Origin: Stenotrophomonas_A sp035629025
GTDB lineage: Bacteria; Pseudomonadota; Gammaproteobacteria; Xanthomonadales; Xanthomonadaceae
Reading direction: 5' to 3'
Length of the DNA: 64,000 nt
Assembly (NCBI GenBank): GCA_035629025.1
Contig: DASPIU010000029.1
Span: 1 to 64,000, forward strand
Below the pieces are notes generated by a model. That model worked only from the letters and a program-made list of their open reading frames with translations, was not told where the DNA came from and made no database searches. Each line of letters starts with the position of its first letter. Position 1 is the stretch's first letter. The translations under genes were made by a program, and so were the position numbers. This document shows positions 1 through 8,852 of this stretch, piece by piece.

Positions 1-590
1 TAACGCGCCGAAGCATCGGCGCGGCGCAGCAGTGCGGTGATCTGCGCGGCGGCGCTGTCGCCTTGTACCAGCGACGGCAGCAGTTCCACTTCCAGCATCG
101 GAAAACGCCGGGCCAGCACGCTGAGCACGTCGCGCACGGCCGCGCCGCTGGGCGAGGTGATCACCGCCAGGCGGCGCACATGCGCGGGCAGGGGGCGCTT
201 GCGTGCGGCATCGAACAGGCCTTCGGCGGCCAGGCGCGCGCGCAGTTGTTCAAATTCGCGGCGCAGCGCGCCTTCGCCGGCTTCCTCCAGGTGTTCGAGC
301 ACCATCTGGTAGTCGCCGCGCGCTTCGTACAAGGTCAGCCGGCCGCGCGCGAGCACGCGCAGGCCTTCGCGCGGCTGGAACTTCAGCCACTGGCTCTTGG
401 GCCGGAACATCGCGCAGCGCACCTGGGCGCGCGCGTCCTTGAGGGTGAAGTACAGGTGCCCGGAGGAGGGCTTGGTGACGTTGCCGAGTTCGCCTTCCAC
501 CCAGACCAGCGGGAACGCGCCTTCGAGCAGGTCGCGCGCCAGCGTGTTGAGCTGGCTGGGGGTGAGGATTTCGTCTTCGCGGGCAGGCAT
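1..590 (-). CDS. xseA: Exodeoxyribonuclease VII large subunit, N-terminal part (cut by window edge)
   Basis: The first 196 residues are visible; the gene runs off the left edge. The protein begins MPAREDEILTPSQLN and has the OB-fold nucleic-acid binding domain (about residues 20-110, with GELGNVTKPSSGHLYFTLKD) followed by the start of the catalytic domain with ITSPSGAAVRD at about 145-155, both diagnostic of XseA. With XseB the enzyme degrades single-stranded DNA to oligonucleotides in the cytoplasm during repair. The ATG at 590 gives the expected N-terminus. Upstream lie the paired REP-like repeats that separate it from queG, which is on the same strand, so the two are probably not one operon. 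Confidence 0.95.
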   Translation of the reverse strand, partial: MPAREDEILTPSQLNTLARDLLEGAFPLVWVEGELGNVTKPSSGHLYFTLKDARAQVRCAMFRPKSQWLKFQPREGLRVLARGRLTLYEARGDYQMVLEHLEEAGEGALRREFEQLRARLAAEGLFDAARKRPLPAHVRRLAVITSPSGAAVRDVLSVLARRFPMLEVELLPSLVQGDSAAAQITALLRRADASAR

Positions 591-679
591 GCGGGGATTA
601 TGGCTGATCGGCCAGGAGCGGCGGTGGGCGGGAACGCTGCCGCGTGTCGTTTCCGAGGTGTTGCGGTGCCAAGATCGTC

Positions 680-857
680 GTAGGAGGGGCTTCAGCCCCG
701 ACAGGCGAAGACGCGATCTGGCAGATGGCGGTCGCGGCTGAAGCCGCTCCTACAGGGCGAATGGCGGACCGGCTGGGGCCATTGTGGGAGGGGCTTCAGC
801 CCCGACGAGCGAAGCCGGGAACCGTCAGGTCGCGGTCGCGGCTGAAGCCGCTCCTAC
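680..857. repeat. Two tandem REP-like inverted pairs (GTAGGAGSGGCTTCAGCCSCGAC family)
   Basis: Two copies (680-753 and 784-857) of a composite element. Each has GTRGGAGGGGCTTCAGCCCC on the left and, about 27 nt later, the inverted partner with CGGCTGAAGCCGCTCCTAC. Each half can fold into a small hairpin with a TTCA loop. The same element recurs at 13515-13702, 24726-24811, 41618-41691, 54798-54820 and 62303-62375, always between genes. This matches the general behaviour of REP/BIME sequences; no REP-associated transposase is present in the window. Confidence 0.9.
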
Positions 858-879
858 AACGTGAGGTTCGATGCATCCG

Positions 880-1974
880 TCACGATGAACGGCGACTCTC
901 ATGCTGCGCCCACGCCCAGGCCACATGCTCGCGCACCAGCGCCGAGGCATGCTCGCGGCGCGAGGCCAGCGCCGCTAGCACCGCCGGGGTAGTGGGCGCA
1001 TTGCCCAGGGCCACGGCAATATTGCGCAGCCAGCGCTCGTGGCCGCTGCGGCGGATCGGGCTGCCCTCGGTGCGGCGCAGGAATTCGTCTTCCTCCCAGG
1101 CAAACAGCTCCGGCAGGGTGGCGGTGTCCAGCCCGTTGCGGGCGCGGAAGTCGGCCTCGTCAGTGCGCTGCGCAAACTTGTTCCAGGGGCAGACCAGCTG
1201 GCAATCGTCGCAGCCGTAGATTCGGTTGCCGATCGGCTTGCGCAACTCCTCGGGAATGGCCCCGTCATGCTCGATGGTCAGATAGGAAATGCAGCGCCGC
1301 GCATCAAGGCGGTGCGGGGCGACGATGGCGCGGGTCGGGCAGATGTCGATGCAGCGCACGCAGCTGCCGCAATGCGCCGTGGCTGCGGCGTCGATCGGCA
1401 GCGGCAGGTCGATGTAGATCTCGCCGAGGAAGAACCACGAGCCGCCCTGCTTGTCGATCAGGCAGGTGTGCTTGCCGATCCAGCCCAACCCGGCATTGCG
1501 CGCCAACGCGCGCTCGAGCACCGGCGCCGAATCGACAAACACGCGGTGGCCGAACGGGCCGACCTCATCCTGCAGCCGCTCGGCCAGCTTCTGCAGGCGG
1601 TTGCGCATCAGCTTGTGGTAGTCGCGGCCGAGCGCATAGCGGGCGACATAGGCGCGCTGCCCATCTTCCAGCGTGGCCCAGGCGGCTTCGTCGTCGCGAT
1701 GGCTGTAGTCCAGGCCCACCGAGATCACCCGCAGCGTGCCCGGCACCAGTTCCTGCGGCCGCGAACGCTTGGTCCCGTGCTGGGCCATCCAGTGCATGCT
1801 GCCGTACAGGCCAGCGGCGAGCCAATCTTGCAGGTGGCCCTCATCTTCGCTCAGGTCGATGCCGCTGATGCCGCAGCGCTGGAACCCGGCTTCGCGCGCC
1901 AGCACGCGCACGCGCGCGGCCAGCGCTGCAAGCGCGGCCGGGTCGGCAGCGGTAGGGATGGCGACGGCGGACAT
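880..1974 (-). CDS. queG: Epoxyqueuosine reductase QueG
   Basis: 364 residues, the family's usual length. QueG performs the last step of queuosine synthesis, reducing epoxyqueuosine in tRNA to queuosine with a cobalamin cofactor and two 4Fe-4S clusters. Visible are the catalytic region FVDSAPVLER (about 147-156) with GWIGKHT, the ferredoxin-like motif C202-x2-C205-x2-C208-x3-C212-P, and C228 plus C255-x2-C258-x3-C262-PWN completing the second cluster. The frame stays open far upstream, but the ATG at 1974 gives the right N-terminus and sits only 24 bp from the divergent nnr start, so the two promoters must overlap or lie within the genes. Confidence 0.95.
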   Translation of the reverse strand: MSAVAIPTAADPAALAALAARVRVLAREAGFQRCGISGIDLSEDEGHLQDWLAAGLYGSMHWMAQHGTKRSRPQELVPGTLRVISVGLDYSHRDDEAAWATLEDGQRAYVARYALGRDYHKLMRNRLQKLAERLQDEVGPFGHRVFVDSAPVLERALARNAGLGWIGKHTCLIDKQGGSWFFLGEIYIDLPLPIDAAATAHCGSCVRCIDICPTRAIVAPHRLDARRCISYLTIEHDGAIPEELRKPIGNRIYGCDDCQLVCPWNKFAQRTDEADFRARNGLDTATLPELFAWEEDEFLRRTEGSPIRRSGHERWLRNIAVALGNAPTTPAVLAALASRREHASALVREHVAWAWAQHESRRSS

Positions 1975-1985
1975 GGCGCCAAGTA

Positions 1986-1991
1986 TAGAAT
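1986..1991 (+). promoter_or_regulatory. Putative -10 box of nnr, leaderless arrangement
   Basis: TAGAAT (5 of 6 matches to TATAAT) ends 7 nt before the nnr ATG, so a normal transcription start would fall at or next to the start codon. No clear -35 box is visible. Similar spacing is seen before amiC, uup and tcdA. Confidence 0.45.
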
Positions 1992-1998
1992 CCCCGCC

Positions 1999-3486
1999 AT
2001 GTACGGCCCCCTTTTGCTCCACGACACCGCCTCGGCACGCATGATCGATGCGCAGGCCACCCAGTTGCTGGGCGGCGACCCTTACGTGCTGATGCAGCGC
2101 GCCGGCCTGGCGGCCTGGGAATTGCTGCAGCAGCGCTGGCCGCAGGCGCGGCGGATCATCGTCGCCTGTGGCACCGGCAACAACGGTGGCGATGGCTATG
2201 TGCTGGCACGGCTGGCGCAGCTCGGCGGGCGGCAGGTGCAGGTGGTTCATGCCGAAGGCCGGGGTCCGGCCTCGGAGCTGGCCCAGCGCGCCTGTACCGA
2301 TTACCTGGCGCGCGGCGGGCAGGTGGCGCTGTTTCCGTGCGAACTGGGTGCGGCCGATGTCATCGTCGATGCGCTGTTCGGCATCGGCCTGAACCGCCCG
2401 CCGGAAGCCGCCGACGCCGCGCTGATCGAGGCGATCAATCACAGCGGCGTACCGGTGCTGGCGCTGGACGTGCCCAGCGGCGTGGATGCCGAACACGGCG
2501 CGCGCCCCGGCGTGGCGGTAAATGCGACCGTGACCTTGCAGTTCATCGTCGCCCATCTCGGCCTGCATACCGGCGATGCACTGGAGCACGTGGGCGAACG
2601 CGTGCTGGCCACGCTCGATGTGCCGCCGGCCGCCTTCGATGCGCTGGTGCCGCGCGCCGAATCCTGGGCGGCGCAGGCCTTGCATGAAAACCTGCGGCCG
2701 CGCCGGCGCAATACGCACAAGGGCGAATCCGGCCACGTGCTGTGCATTGGCGGCAACGAAGGCAGCGGTGGGGCGATCATGCTCAGCGCCGAGGCCGCAT
2801 TGCGCAGCGGCGCCGGGCTGGTCGCGGTGGCCACGCGCACGCGCCACGTCGCACCGTTGCTGGCGCGCTGCCCGGAGGTGATGGCGCGCGCGGTGGAAGA
2901 CGGCGCGGCATTGCCGCCGCTGCTGCGCCAGGCCGACGTGGTCGCGATCGGTCCCGGTCTGGGCCAGGACGACTGGGCGCGCGCGCTATGGCAGATGGCT
3001 GCCGCGCATGCCGGTGCCAAGGTGTTCGATGCCGATGCGCTGAACCTGCTCGCCGCCGCGCCGCAGCGCTTCGATACCGATACCGTGCTGACGCCGCATC
3101 CCGGCGAGGCCGCGCGTCTGCTCGGCCTGTCCATCGCGCAGATCCAGCGCGACCGGCTTGCCGCCGCGCAAGCCCTGGCGGCGCGTTTTGGCGCGGTGGT
3201 CGTGCTCAAGGGCGCCGGCACCGTGATCGCGGCACCGGCGCGCACGCCGCGCTTCATCGATGCCGGCAATCCCGGCATGGCGGTTGGCGGCATGGGCGAC
3301 TTGCTGACCGGCGTGATCGCCTCGCTGCGCGCGCAGGGCCACGACGCCTTTGAAGCCGCCACGCTGGGCGCGCTGCTGCATGCCGCCGCTGGCGACAAGG
3401 CCGCAGTGGAAGGCGAGCGCGGCCTGCTGCCGACTGATCTGCTGCCGTGGTTGCGGCGGCTGGCCAATGTGGGGGAACAGGCATGA
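1999..3486 (+). CDS. nnr: Bifunctional NAD(P)H-hydrate epimerase / ADP-dependent dehydratase
   Basis: 495 residues, YjeF_N plus carbohydrate-kinase-like C-terminal domain. It repairs hydrated NAD(P)H: the N-terminal half epimerises R/S-NAD(P)HX and the C-terminal half dehydrates the S form using ADP. The N-domain shows CGTGNNGGDGYVLARLA at about 57-73; the C-domain (from about 235) shows KGESGHVLCIGG and the nucleotide-binding NPGMAVGGMGDLLTG near 422-436. The ATG at 1999 is chosen over the longer open frame because upstream sequence is antisense to queG. Its stop overlaps the tsaE ATG by four bases (ATGA), so the two are translationally coupled, a conserved yjeF-yjeE arrangement. Confidence 0.96.
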   Translation: MYGPLLLHDTASARMIDAQATQLLGGDPYVLMQRAGLAAWELLQQRWPQARRIIVACGTGNNGGDGYVLARLAQLGGRQVQVVHAEGRGPASELAQRACTDYLARGGQVALFPCELGAADVIVDALFGIGLNRPPEAADAALIEAINHSGVPVLALDVPSGVDAEHGARPGVAVNATVTLQFIVAHLGLHTGDALEHVGERVLATLDVPPAAFDALVPRAESWAAQALHENLRPRRRNTHKGESGHVLCIGGNEGSGGAIMLSAEAALRSGAGLVAVATRTRHVAPLLARCPEVMARAVEDGAALPPLLRQADVVAIGPGLGQDDWARALWQMAAAHAGAKVFDADALNLLAAAPQRFDTDTVLTPHPGEAARLLGLSIAQIQRDRLAAAQALAARFGAVVVLKGAGTVIAAPARTPRFIDAGNPGMAVGGMGDLLTGVIASLRAQGHDAFEAATLGALLHAAAGDKAAVEGERGLLPTDLLPWLRRLANVGEQA

Positions 3487-3986
3487 CGACGGCACCGGCG
3501 GCAACCGACGCGACCACCTTGCAAGGCTGGCTTGAAGACAGCGCCGCGACCGAGCAACTCGGCCAGTCGCTGGCGCGCACGCGGCCCGCGCAAGCGATGC
3601 TGGAATTGCAGGGCGACCTCGGTGCAGGCAAATCCACGCTGGCGCGCGCCTTGCTGCGCGCGCTGGGCGTGCAGGGCGCGATCCGCAGCCCCACTTACAC
3701 GCTGGTCGAACGCTATCCGCTGGAGGCCGGTGGCGAAGCCTGGCACCTGGATCTGTACCGCATCGGCCACGCCGCCGAACTGGACTTCCTCGGCCTGGAC
3801 GAAGGCGATGTGCGCCTGTGGCTGGTCGAGTGGCCCGAACGCGGCGCCGGCGCGCTGCCGCCGATGGACCTGCGCCTGGAGCTGGCAGTGGACGGGCTGG
3901 GGCGGCGCTATGCGCTGGTCGCCCACAGCGCGGCGGGTCGTCAATGGCTCGCCCGGCTGGCTGCTGCCAATGAGTTGCCTGGGTAG
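3483..3986 (+). CDS. tsaE: tRNA threonylcarbamoyladenosine biosynthesis ATPase TsaE
   Basis: 167 residues. TsaE is the small ATPase that works with TsaB, TsaC and TsaD to make t6A37 in ANN-decoding tRNAs. The Walker A motif GDLGAGKST is at about 44-52, followed by SPTYTLVERY and the LYRIG motif typical of the family. It starts inside the nnr stop (ATGA overlap). amiC and mutL follow, the same tsaE-amiC-mutL order found in many gammaproteobacteria. Confidence 0.96.
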   Translation: MTTAPAATDATTLQGWLEDSAATEQLGQSLARTRPAQAMLELQGDLGAGKSTLARALLRALGVQGAIRSPTYTLVERYPLEAGGEAWHLDLYRIGHAAELDFLGLDEGDVRLWLVEWPERGAGALPPMDLRLELAVDGLGRRYALVAHSAAGRQWLARLAAANELPG

Positions 3987-4068
3987 TTGGCGGTCCAGTT
4001 ACCCCGGTTTCCTGTCAGGTCTTGGCAGGAAAGTGCCCCAGGTGGCGGATATTTAAGGAAAAAGACTA

Positions 4069-4097
4069 TTGCATTCTGGCCGGCCCGGTGATTGAAT
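4069..4097 (+). promoter_or_regulatory. Putative amiC promoter
   Basis: TTGCAT (4069-4074), a 17-nt spacer, then TTGAAT (4092-4097) ending 7 nt before the amiC ATG. This would give a very short or absent leader. The match is moderate; no Shine-Dalgarno is visible before the ATG, which fits leaderless translation. Confidence 0.35.
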
Positions 4098-4104
4098 CCG
4101 TGCC

Positions 4105-5898
4105 ATGTCCCCGGCCCCCCGACTTCTTGCCGTTCGCGTGCTCGCCAGCGCCCTGGGCCTGGCGGCCTGTGTTGGCGCGTCTGCGGGCGAGATCCAGGCG
4201 GTCTCGCTGAGCGCCGGCAGCACCGGTACCCGCGCCGAGATTCGTCTGGCCGGCAGCGGTGGCTACAAGACCTTGTCGTTGGCCGGCCCGAACCGGCTGG
4301 TCGTCGACTTTCCCGATTCCAGCGCGATCCGCGGGCTGAAACTGCCGGCTGCGGTTGGCGTGGTCACTGCCGTGCGTACCGGGCAGCCGGAGCCAGGCAC
4401 CTTCCGCGTGGTGTTCGACCTTGCCAACCAGGTCGCGGCGTTCAAGCCGCAGCTGGACAAGGGGACGGGCGAGGCGCGGCTGGTCATCGAATGGCCGGGT
4501 GAGTTTGCCGCGGCAGGCAGCCGCGCCACTGCAGCGACTGCGGCGCCTGCGTCAACGACCGCTTCGGCTACTGCCGCAACTTCGAGCGTCACCGCAGCAG
4601 CCAACGCCCAGACTGCCGATGCGGCGCATCCGGCCGCAGCCGATGCAACGCCTGCCACTACCGCGCAGGCACGCGAGGAAGCCGCCCGCGCCACCGCGGC
4701 GCTGACCGCCGCTGTCGTGCAGCGCGCCAACGGCCCCACCCCGGAGCAGGTGCCAGCGCAGCCGGCGACCACCGTGCCCGCCGCGGTGGTCGAAACCGTG
4801 CGCACGCCGGTGACGGTCGCGACCAATAACGCCAGCCGTGCCGGCAACCCGGTGTCGTCCGCGACGACGCCCGCGACCGGCACCGCAATGACCACCATGG
4901 CCACCACCACGGTGCCGACCACCATTGCGACCGGTCGCCCCGCCACTTCGCCGCAGGCCATCCTCAATGGCACCGCCGTACCGGCCGCGCCGGTGTCGAG
5001 CACTGCCGCCAGCAATGCCAGCGCCACGGTGCCCACGCCTGCGCCGGCCGCGACTGTTGCCAGCACGGTCGTGCCCGAGCCACCGCGTCCGGCCATGCCC
5101 AGCGACGCCTCGCGAATCAAGATGAAGGCCGGCATGCGCCCGCTGGTCGTGGCGATCGATCCCGGCCACGGTGGGCAGGACCCGGGCGCCATCGGCCCGA
5201 CCGGCAAGCGCGAGAAGGACGTCACCCTGGCGGTGGCGCGCGAGCTGGCGCGCCAGGTCAACGGCGTGCCCGGGCTGAAGGCCTATCTCACCCGCGACAC
5301 CGACGTCTTCATCCCGCTGCCAATGCGCGCCAAGAAGGCCCGCGCCGCCGGCGCCGACATCTTCATCTCGATCCACGCCGATGCCGCGGAAAACCGCGGC
5401 GCCAGCGGCTCGTCGGTCTACGTGCTGTCGACCAAGGGCGCCTCGTCGCAGCGCGCACGCTGGCTGGCGGACAAGGAAAACGCCGCCGACCTGGTGGGAG
5501 GCGTGCGCCTGCAGCAGACCGAGAACACCCTGGCCAACGTCCTGCTGGACCTGGCCCAGAGCGGCCACATGAAGGCTTCCGAAGACGCGGCCGGCCACGT
5601 GCTGGGCGGGCTCAAGGCCATCGGCAACAACCACAAGCCGGAGCTGGAGCGCGCCAACTTCGCGGTGCTGCGCACCTCGGACATGCCAGCGATGCTGGTC
5701 GAGACCGCCTTCATTTCCAATCCCGACGAAGAGCGCCGGCTCACCGATCCGTCGTACCAGCGCAAGCTGGCCGGCGCGGTGCTGCAGGGGGTCAATACCT
5801 TCTTCACCCGGCAGCCGCCGCCGGGCACGCTGTTCGCCGCGCGCGCGCAGGCCGAAATGGACGCGGCCGCTGGCACCGTGGCCGGCGGCAGCCGCTGA
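4105..5898 (+). CDS. amiC: N-acetylmuramoyl-L-alanine amidase AmiC-type (AMIN + Amidase_3)
   Basis: 597 residues. It cleaves the amide bond between MurNAc and the stem peptide of murein in the periplasm to split daughter cells. A signal peptide (about 1-27, cleaved near GASAGE) leads into an AMIN septal-targeting domain (about 28-125), then a roughly 200-residue Ala/Thr/Pro/Val-rich linker (about 130-340) and the zinc amidase domain (from about 346). Zinc-ligand motifs are visible: IDPGHGGQDPG, REKDV, SIHADA and the catalytic ETAFISN. The linker is far longer than in E. coli AmiC. mutL follows 108 bp downstream. Confidence 0.93.
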   Translation: MSPAPRLLAVRVLASALGLAACVGASAGEIQAVSLSAGSTGTRAEIRLAGSGGYKTLSLAGPNRLVVDFPDSSAIRGLKLPAAVGVVTAVRTGQPEPGTFRVVFDLANQVAAFKPQLDKGTGEARLVIEWPGEFAAAGSRATAATAAPASTTASATAATSSVTAAANAQTADAAHPAAADATPATTAQAREEAARATAALTAAVVQRANGPTPEQVPAQPATTVPAAVVETVRTPVTVATNNASRAGNPVSSATTPATGTAMTTMATTTVPTTIATGRPATSPQAILNGTAVPAAPVSSTAASNASATVPTPAPAATVASTVVPEPPRPAMPSDASRIKMKAGMRPLVVAIDPGHGGQDPGAIGPTGKREKDVTLAVARELARQVNGVPGLKAYLTRDTDVFIPLPMRAKKARAAGADIFISIHADAAENRGASGSSVYVLSTKGASSQRARWLADKENAADLVGGVRLQQTENTLANVLLDLAQSGHMKASEDAAGHVLGGLKAIGNNHKPELERANFAVLRTSDMPAMLVETAFISNPDEERRLTDPSYQRKLAGAVLQGVNTFFTRQPPPGTLFAARAQAEMDAAAGTVAGGSR

Positions 5899-6006
5899 AG
5901 CTCGGCTATCATCTGCGCTGACTCGATGAAGACGGCGCCGCGCGGCGCCGAATGCCGTGCCCTTGATCGCCAAGCACCCTGATCGCCCACGCTCGCGGCG
6001 GATGCC

Positions 6007-7884
6007 ATGACCATCCGCCAGCTGCCGGAAATCCTTATCAACCAGATCGCCGCCGGCGAGGTGGTTGAGCGTCCTGCCTCGGTGGTCAAGGAGCTGGTCG
6101 AGAATGCCCTCGATGCCGGGGCCCGGCGCGTGGATATCGAACTGGAAGAGGGCGGGGTACGCCTGATCCGCATCCGCGACGACGGCGGCGGCATTGCTGC
6201 CGACGAGTTGCCGCTGGCAGTGTCGCGCCACGCCACCAGCAAGATTGCCTCGCTGGATGATCTCGAAGCGGTCGCTACGCTGGGTTTCCGCGGCGAAGCG
6301 CTGCCTTCGATCGCCTCGGTCAGCCGCTTCACCCTGGCCTCGCGCCGCGCTGGCGAAGAGCACGGCCACGCGTTGCAGGTCGATGGCGGCCGCGTCGGCG
6401 AGGTGCAGCCGCGCTCGCACGCGCCCGGGACCACGGTCGAAGTGCGCGAGCTGTTCTACAACGTGCCGGCGCGGCGCAAGTTCCTGCGCGCAGAGCGCAC
6501 CGAGCTGGGCCATATCGAGGAGTGGCTGCGTTCGCTGGCGCTGGCGCGGCCGGATGTTGAGCTGCGCGTCTCGCACAACGGCAAGCCCTCGCGGCGCTAC
6601 CGGCCCGGAGACCTGTATTCCGATGCGCGCCTGGGCGAAACCCTCGGCGAGGACTTCGCGCGGCAGTCGCTGCGCGTGGACCACAGCGGCGCCGGCCTGC
6701 GCCTGCATGGCTGGATTTCGCAGCCGCACTATTCGCGCGCCAGTGCCGACCAGCAGTATCTCTACGTCAATGGCCGCTCGGTCCGCGACCGCAGCGTCGC
6801 CCATGCGGTGAAGATGGCCTACGGCGACGTGCTGTACCACGGGCGGCAGCCGGCTTACGTGCTGTTCCTGGAGCTGGACCCGACGCGGGTGGACGTCAAC
6901 GTGCATCCGGCCAAGCACGAGGTGCGCTTTCGCGATTCGCGGCTGATCCACGATTTCGTCTACCGCACGTTGCAGGAGGCGCTGGCACAGACCCGCGCCG
7001 GCGCCGCGCTGACCCAGCCGGCCACCGAGTCGGCGCTCACGCCCGGATCGTTTGGCCAGGGTGGCGCGGCTGCATTGGCCGGCAGCCACAGCAACGGCGG
7101 CGGCAATGCGAGCGCGGGCTACGGCGATTGGCGTCCGTCGCAGTCGCCGCTGGGCCTGCGCGTGGACGAAGCGCGCGGCGCCTATGCCGCGCTGTACGGC
7201 GCACGCGAGGGCGCAGCGGACAGTTATGGCGGCGCGCCAGCGGGCGCAGCGATGCCCGCCGCACAAGCCGGCCTGCCGCCGACCTCGACCGATTCCGGGG
7301 TGCCGCCGTTGGGTTATGCCATCGCCCAGCTGCATGGCATCTACATCCTGGCCGAAAATGCCGAGGGCCTGATCGTGGTGGACATGCACGCCGCCCACGA
7401 GCGCATCGGCTACGAACGGCTGAAATCCGCGCACGATGGCATCGGCCTGCATGCGCAGCCCCTGCTGGTGCCGATCACCCTGATGGTGGGCGAGCGCGAG
7501 GCCGACGTGGCCGAGCGCGAGTCGGACACGCTGGCCGCGTTGGGTTTTGACGTCACCCGCGCGGGGCTGCAGTCGCTGCACGTGCGCAGCATCCCGGCGC
7601 TGCTGGCGCAGGCCGAACCCGAAGCGTTGCTGCGCGATGTACTCTCGGATCTGCGCGAACACGGGCAGACGCGGCGCGTGGCGGGTGCACGCGACGAACT
7701 GCTCTCGACGATGGCCTGCCATGGCGCGGTGCGCGCGAACCGGCGCTTGACGGTGCCGGAAATGAACGCCTTGCTGCGTGACATGGAAGCCACCGAGCGT
7801 TCGGGGCAATGCAATCACGGGCGCCCGACCTGGGCGCGGTTTTCGCTGGCGGAAATTGATCGCTGGTTCTTACGGGGGCGTTGA
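6007..7884 (+). CDS. mutL: DNA mismatch repair protein MutL (endonuclease-type C-terminus)
   Basis: 625 residues. It links MutS mismatch recognition to strand incision. The N-terminal GHKL ATPase shows NALDAGA, RDDGGGI, HATSKI and GFRGEAL; a low-complexity linker lies around 335-430 and the dimerisation domain follows. The C-terminal domain carries D459-M-H-A-A-H-E-R-I-G-Y-E, matching the DxHAx2Ex4E endonuclease motif of MutL from bacteria without MutH. The stop overlaps the ATG of the following lipoprotein gene by one base. Confidence 0.96.
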   Translation: MTIRQLPEILINQIAAGEVVERPASVVKELVENALDAGARRVDIELEEGGVRLIRIRDDGGGIAADELPLAVSRHATSKIASLDDLEAVATLGFRGEALPSIASVSRFTLASRRAGEEHGHALQVDGGRVGEVQPRSHAPGTTVEVRELFYNVPARRKFLRAERTELGHIEEWLRSLALARPDVELRVSHNGKPSRRYRPGDLYSDARLGETLGEDFARQSLRVDHSGAGLRLHGWISQPHYSRASADQQYLYVNGRSVRDRSVAHAVKMAYGDVLYHGRQPAYVLFLELDPTRVDVNVHPAKHEVRFRDSRLIHDFVYRTLQEALAQTRAGAALTQPATESALTPGSFGQGGAAALAGSHSNGGGNASAGYGDWRPSQSPLGLRVDEARGAYAALYGAREGAADSYGGAPAGAAMPAAQAGLPPTSTDSGVPPLGYAIAQLHGIYILAENAEGLIVVDMHAAHERIGYERLKSAHDGIGLHAQPLLVPITLMVGEREADVAERESDTLAALGFDVTRAGLQSLHVRSIPALLAQAEPEALLRDVLSDLREHGQTRRVAGARDELLSTMACHGAVRANRRLTVPEMNALLRDMEATERSGQCNHGRPTWARFSLAEIDRWFLRGR

Positions 7885-8849
7885 TGAGTGGTGCAAACAG
7901 GGGGAAGTGGGTCGCGGGCTGGTTGTTGGGCTGCGCGCTGGCGGGCATCGCTGGCTGCGGCGGCGACAAGCCGCCGGCGGGCGCCGATGCCGGGAAGCCG
8001 GACAAGGCCGTACCGGCCGATCCGCAGTTCCTGGCCGACAACCAGGTGTGGCGCGATCAGCGCCTGGCCGAACTACAGAAACCCGATGGCTGGACCAGCC
8101 TGATCGGCCTGCATTGGCTGGAGCTGAAAGCGCACTACATCGGCAGCGGCAGCACCAGCGGCACCCGCCTGGCGATGGGCCCGGAAAAGATGGGCATGGT
8201 GCAGGTGGTCGGCGACAAGGTCTGGTTCACACCCGAACCGGGCGTGGCGCTGACCGTTGACGGCAAACCGCTCAAGGGCAAGGTGCGTTTTTTCAGCGAT
8301 CGCGACGAGGCGCCGACCGTGATCGGCTTCGATGACGGCAAGGGTCTGGTCACGCTGATTCAGCGCGGCGACCGTCGCGCCCTGCGCGTGCGCCATGCCG
8401 ATGCGCCGACCCATACCGGTTTCCGCGGCCTGAATTACTGGCCGGCCGATCCGTCCTGGCGCATCCAGGCGCGCTTCGTGCCGCACGACATCGGCCAGAC
8501 CTTGCCGGTGGTCGACATCACCGGCCTGACCACCGAGCAGCCCAACGCTGGCGCCATCGAATTCGAGCGCAACGGCCAGACCTATCGCCTGGAAGCCATC
8601 GGCGAGCCGGGTCGCGAGCTGTTCGTGGTGTTCGCCGACCGCACCAGCGGCCATGGCAGCTACGCGGCCGGCCGCTTCATCGACGTGGGCGCACCCGATG
8701 CCGAAGGCCATGTGACCCTGGACTTCAACCGCGCCTATAACCCGCCGTGCGTGTTCACCGCGTTCGCCACCTGTCCGTTGCCGCCGGCGGAGAACCGCCT
8801 GGACCTGCCCGTCGAAGCCGGCGAGCAGGACTACCACCGCCCGGGCTGA
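7884..8849 (+). CDS. DUF1684 family lipoprotein
   Basis: 321 residues. The N-terminus is a lipoprotein signal with lipobox LAGIAGC (Cys at 25), so it is probably anchored in the envelope. The body matches DUF1684 as I recall it: GWTSLIGLHWLE near the start, NPPCVFTAFATCPLPPAENRL and a conserved C-terminal tail. The biochemical function of the family is not established. ATG at 7884 overlaps the mutL stop; the next gene starts 3 bp after the stop, so mutL, this gene and the GumN-like gene may be one transcript. Confidence 0.85.
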   Translation: MSGANRGKWVAGWLLGCALAGIAGCGGDKPPAGADAGKPDKAVPADPQFLADNQVWRDQRLAELQKPDGWTSLIGLHWLELKAHYIGSGSTSGTRLAMGPEKMGMVQVVGDKVWFTPEPGVALTVDGKPLKGKVRFFSDRDEAPTVIGFDDGKGLVTLIQRGDRRALRVRHADAPTHTGFRGLNYWPADPSWRIQARFVPHDIGQTLPVVDITGLTTEQPNAGAIEFERNGQTYRLEAIGEPGRELFVVFADRTSGHGSYAAGRFIDVGAPDAEGHVTLDFNRAYNPPCVFTAFATCPLPPAENRLDLPVEAGEQDYHRPG

Positions 8850-8852
8850 CGA

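Noticed and set aside
680..857. REP-like pairs as ends of an insertion sequence.
   Set aside because: No transposase frame between or near the copies and no target-site duplication visible.
4552..7818. A very long open reading frame on the minus strand across amiC and mutL.
   Set aside because: It is antisense to two well-recognised genes, has Arg/Gly/Ala/His-rich composition typical of shadow frames in high-GC DNA, and no known motif.
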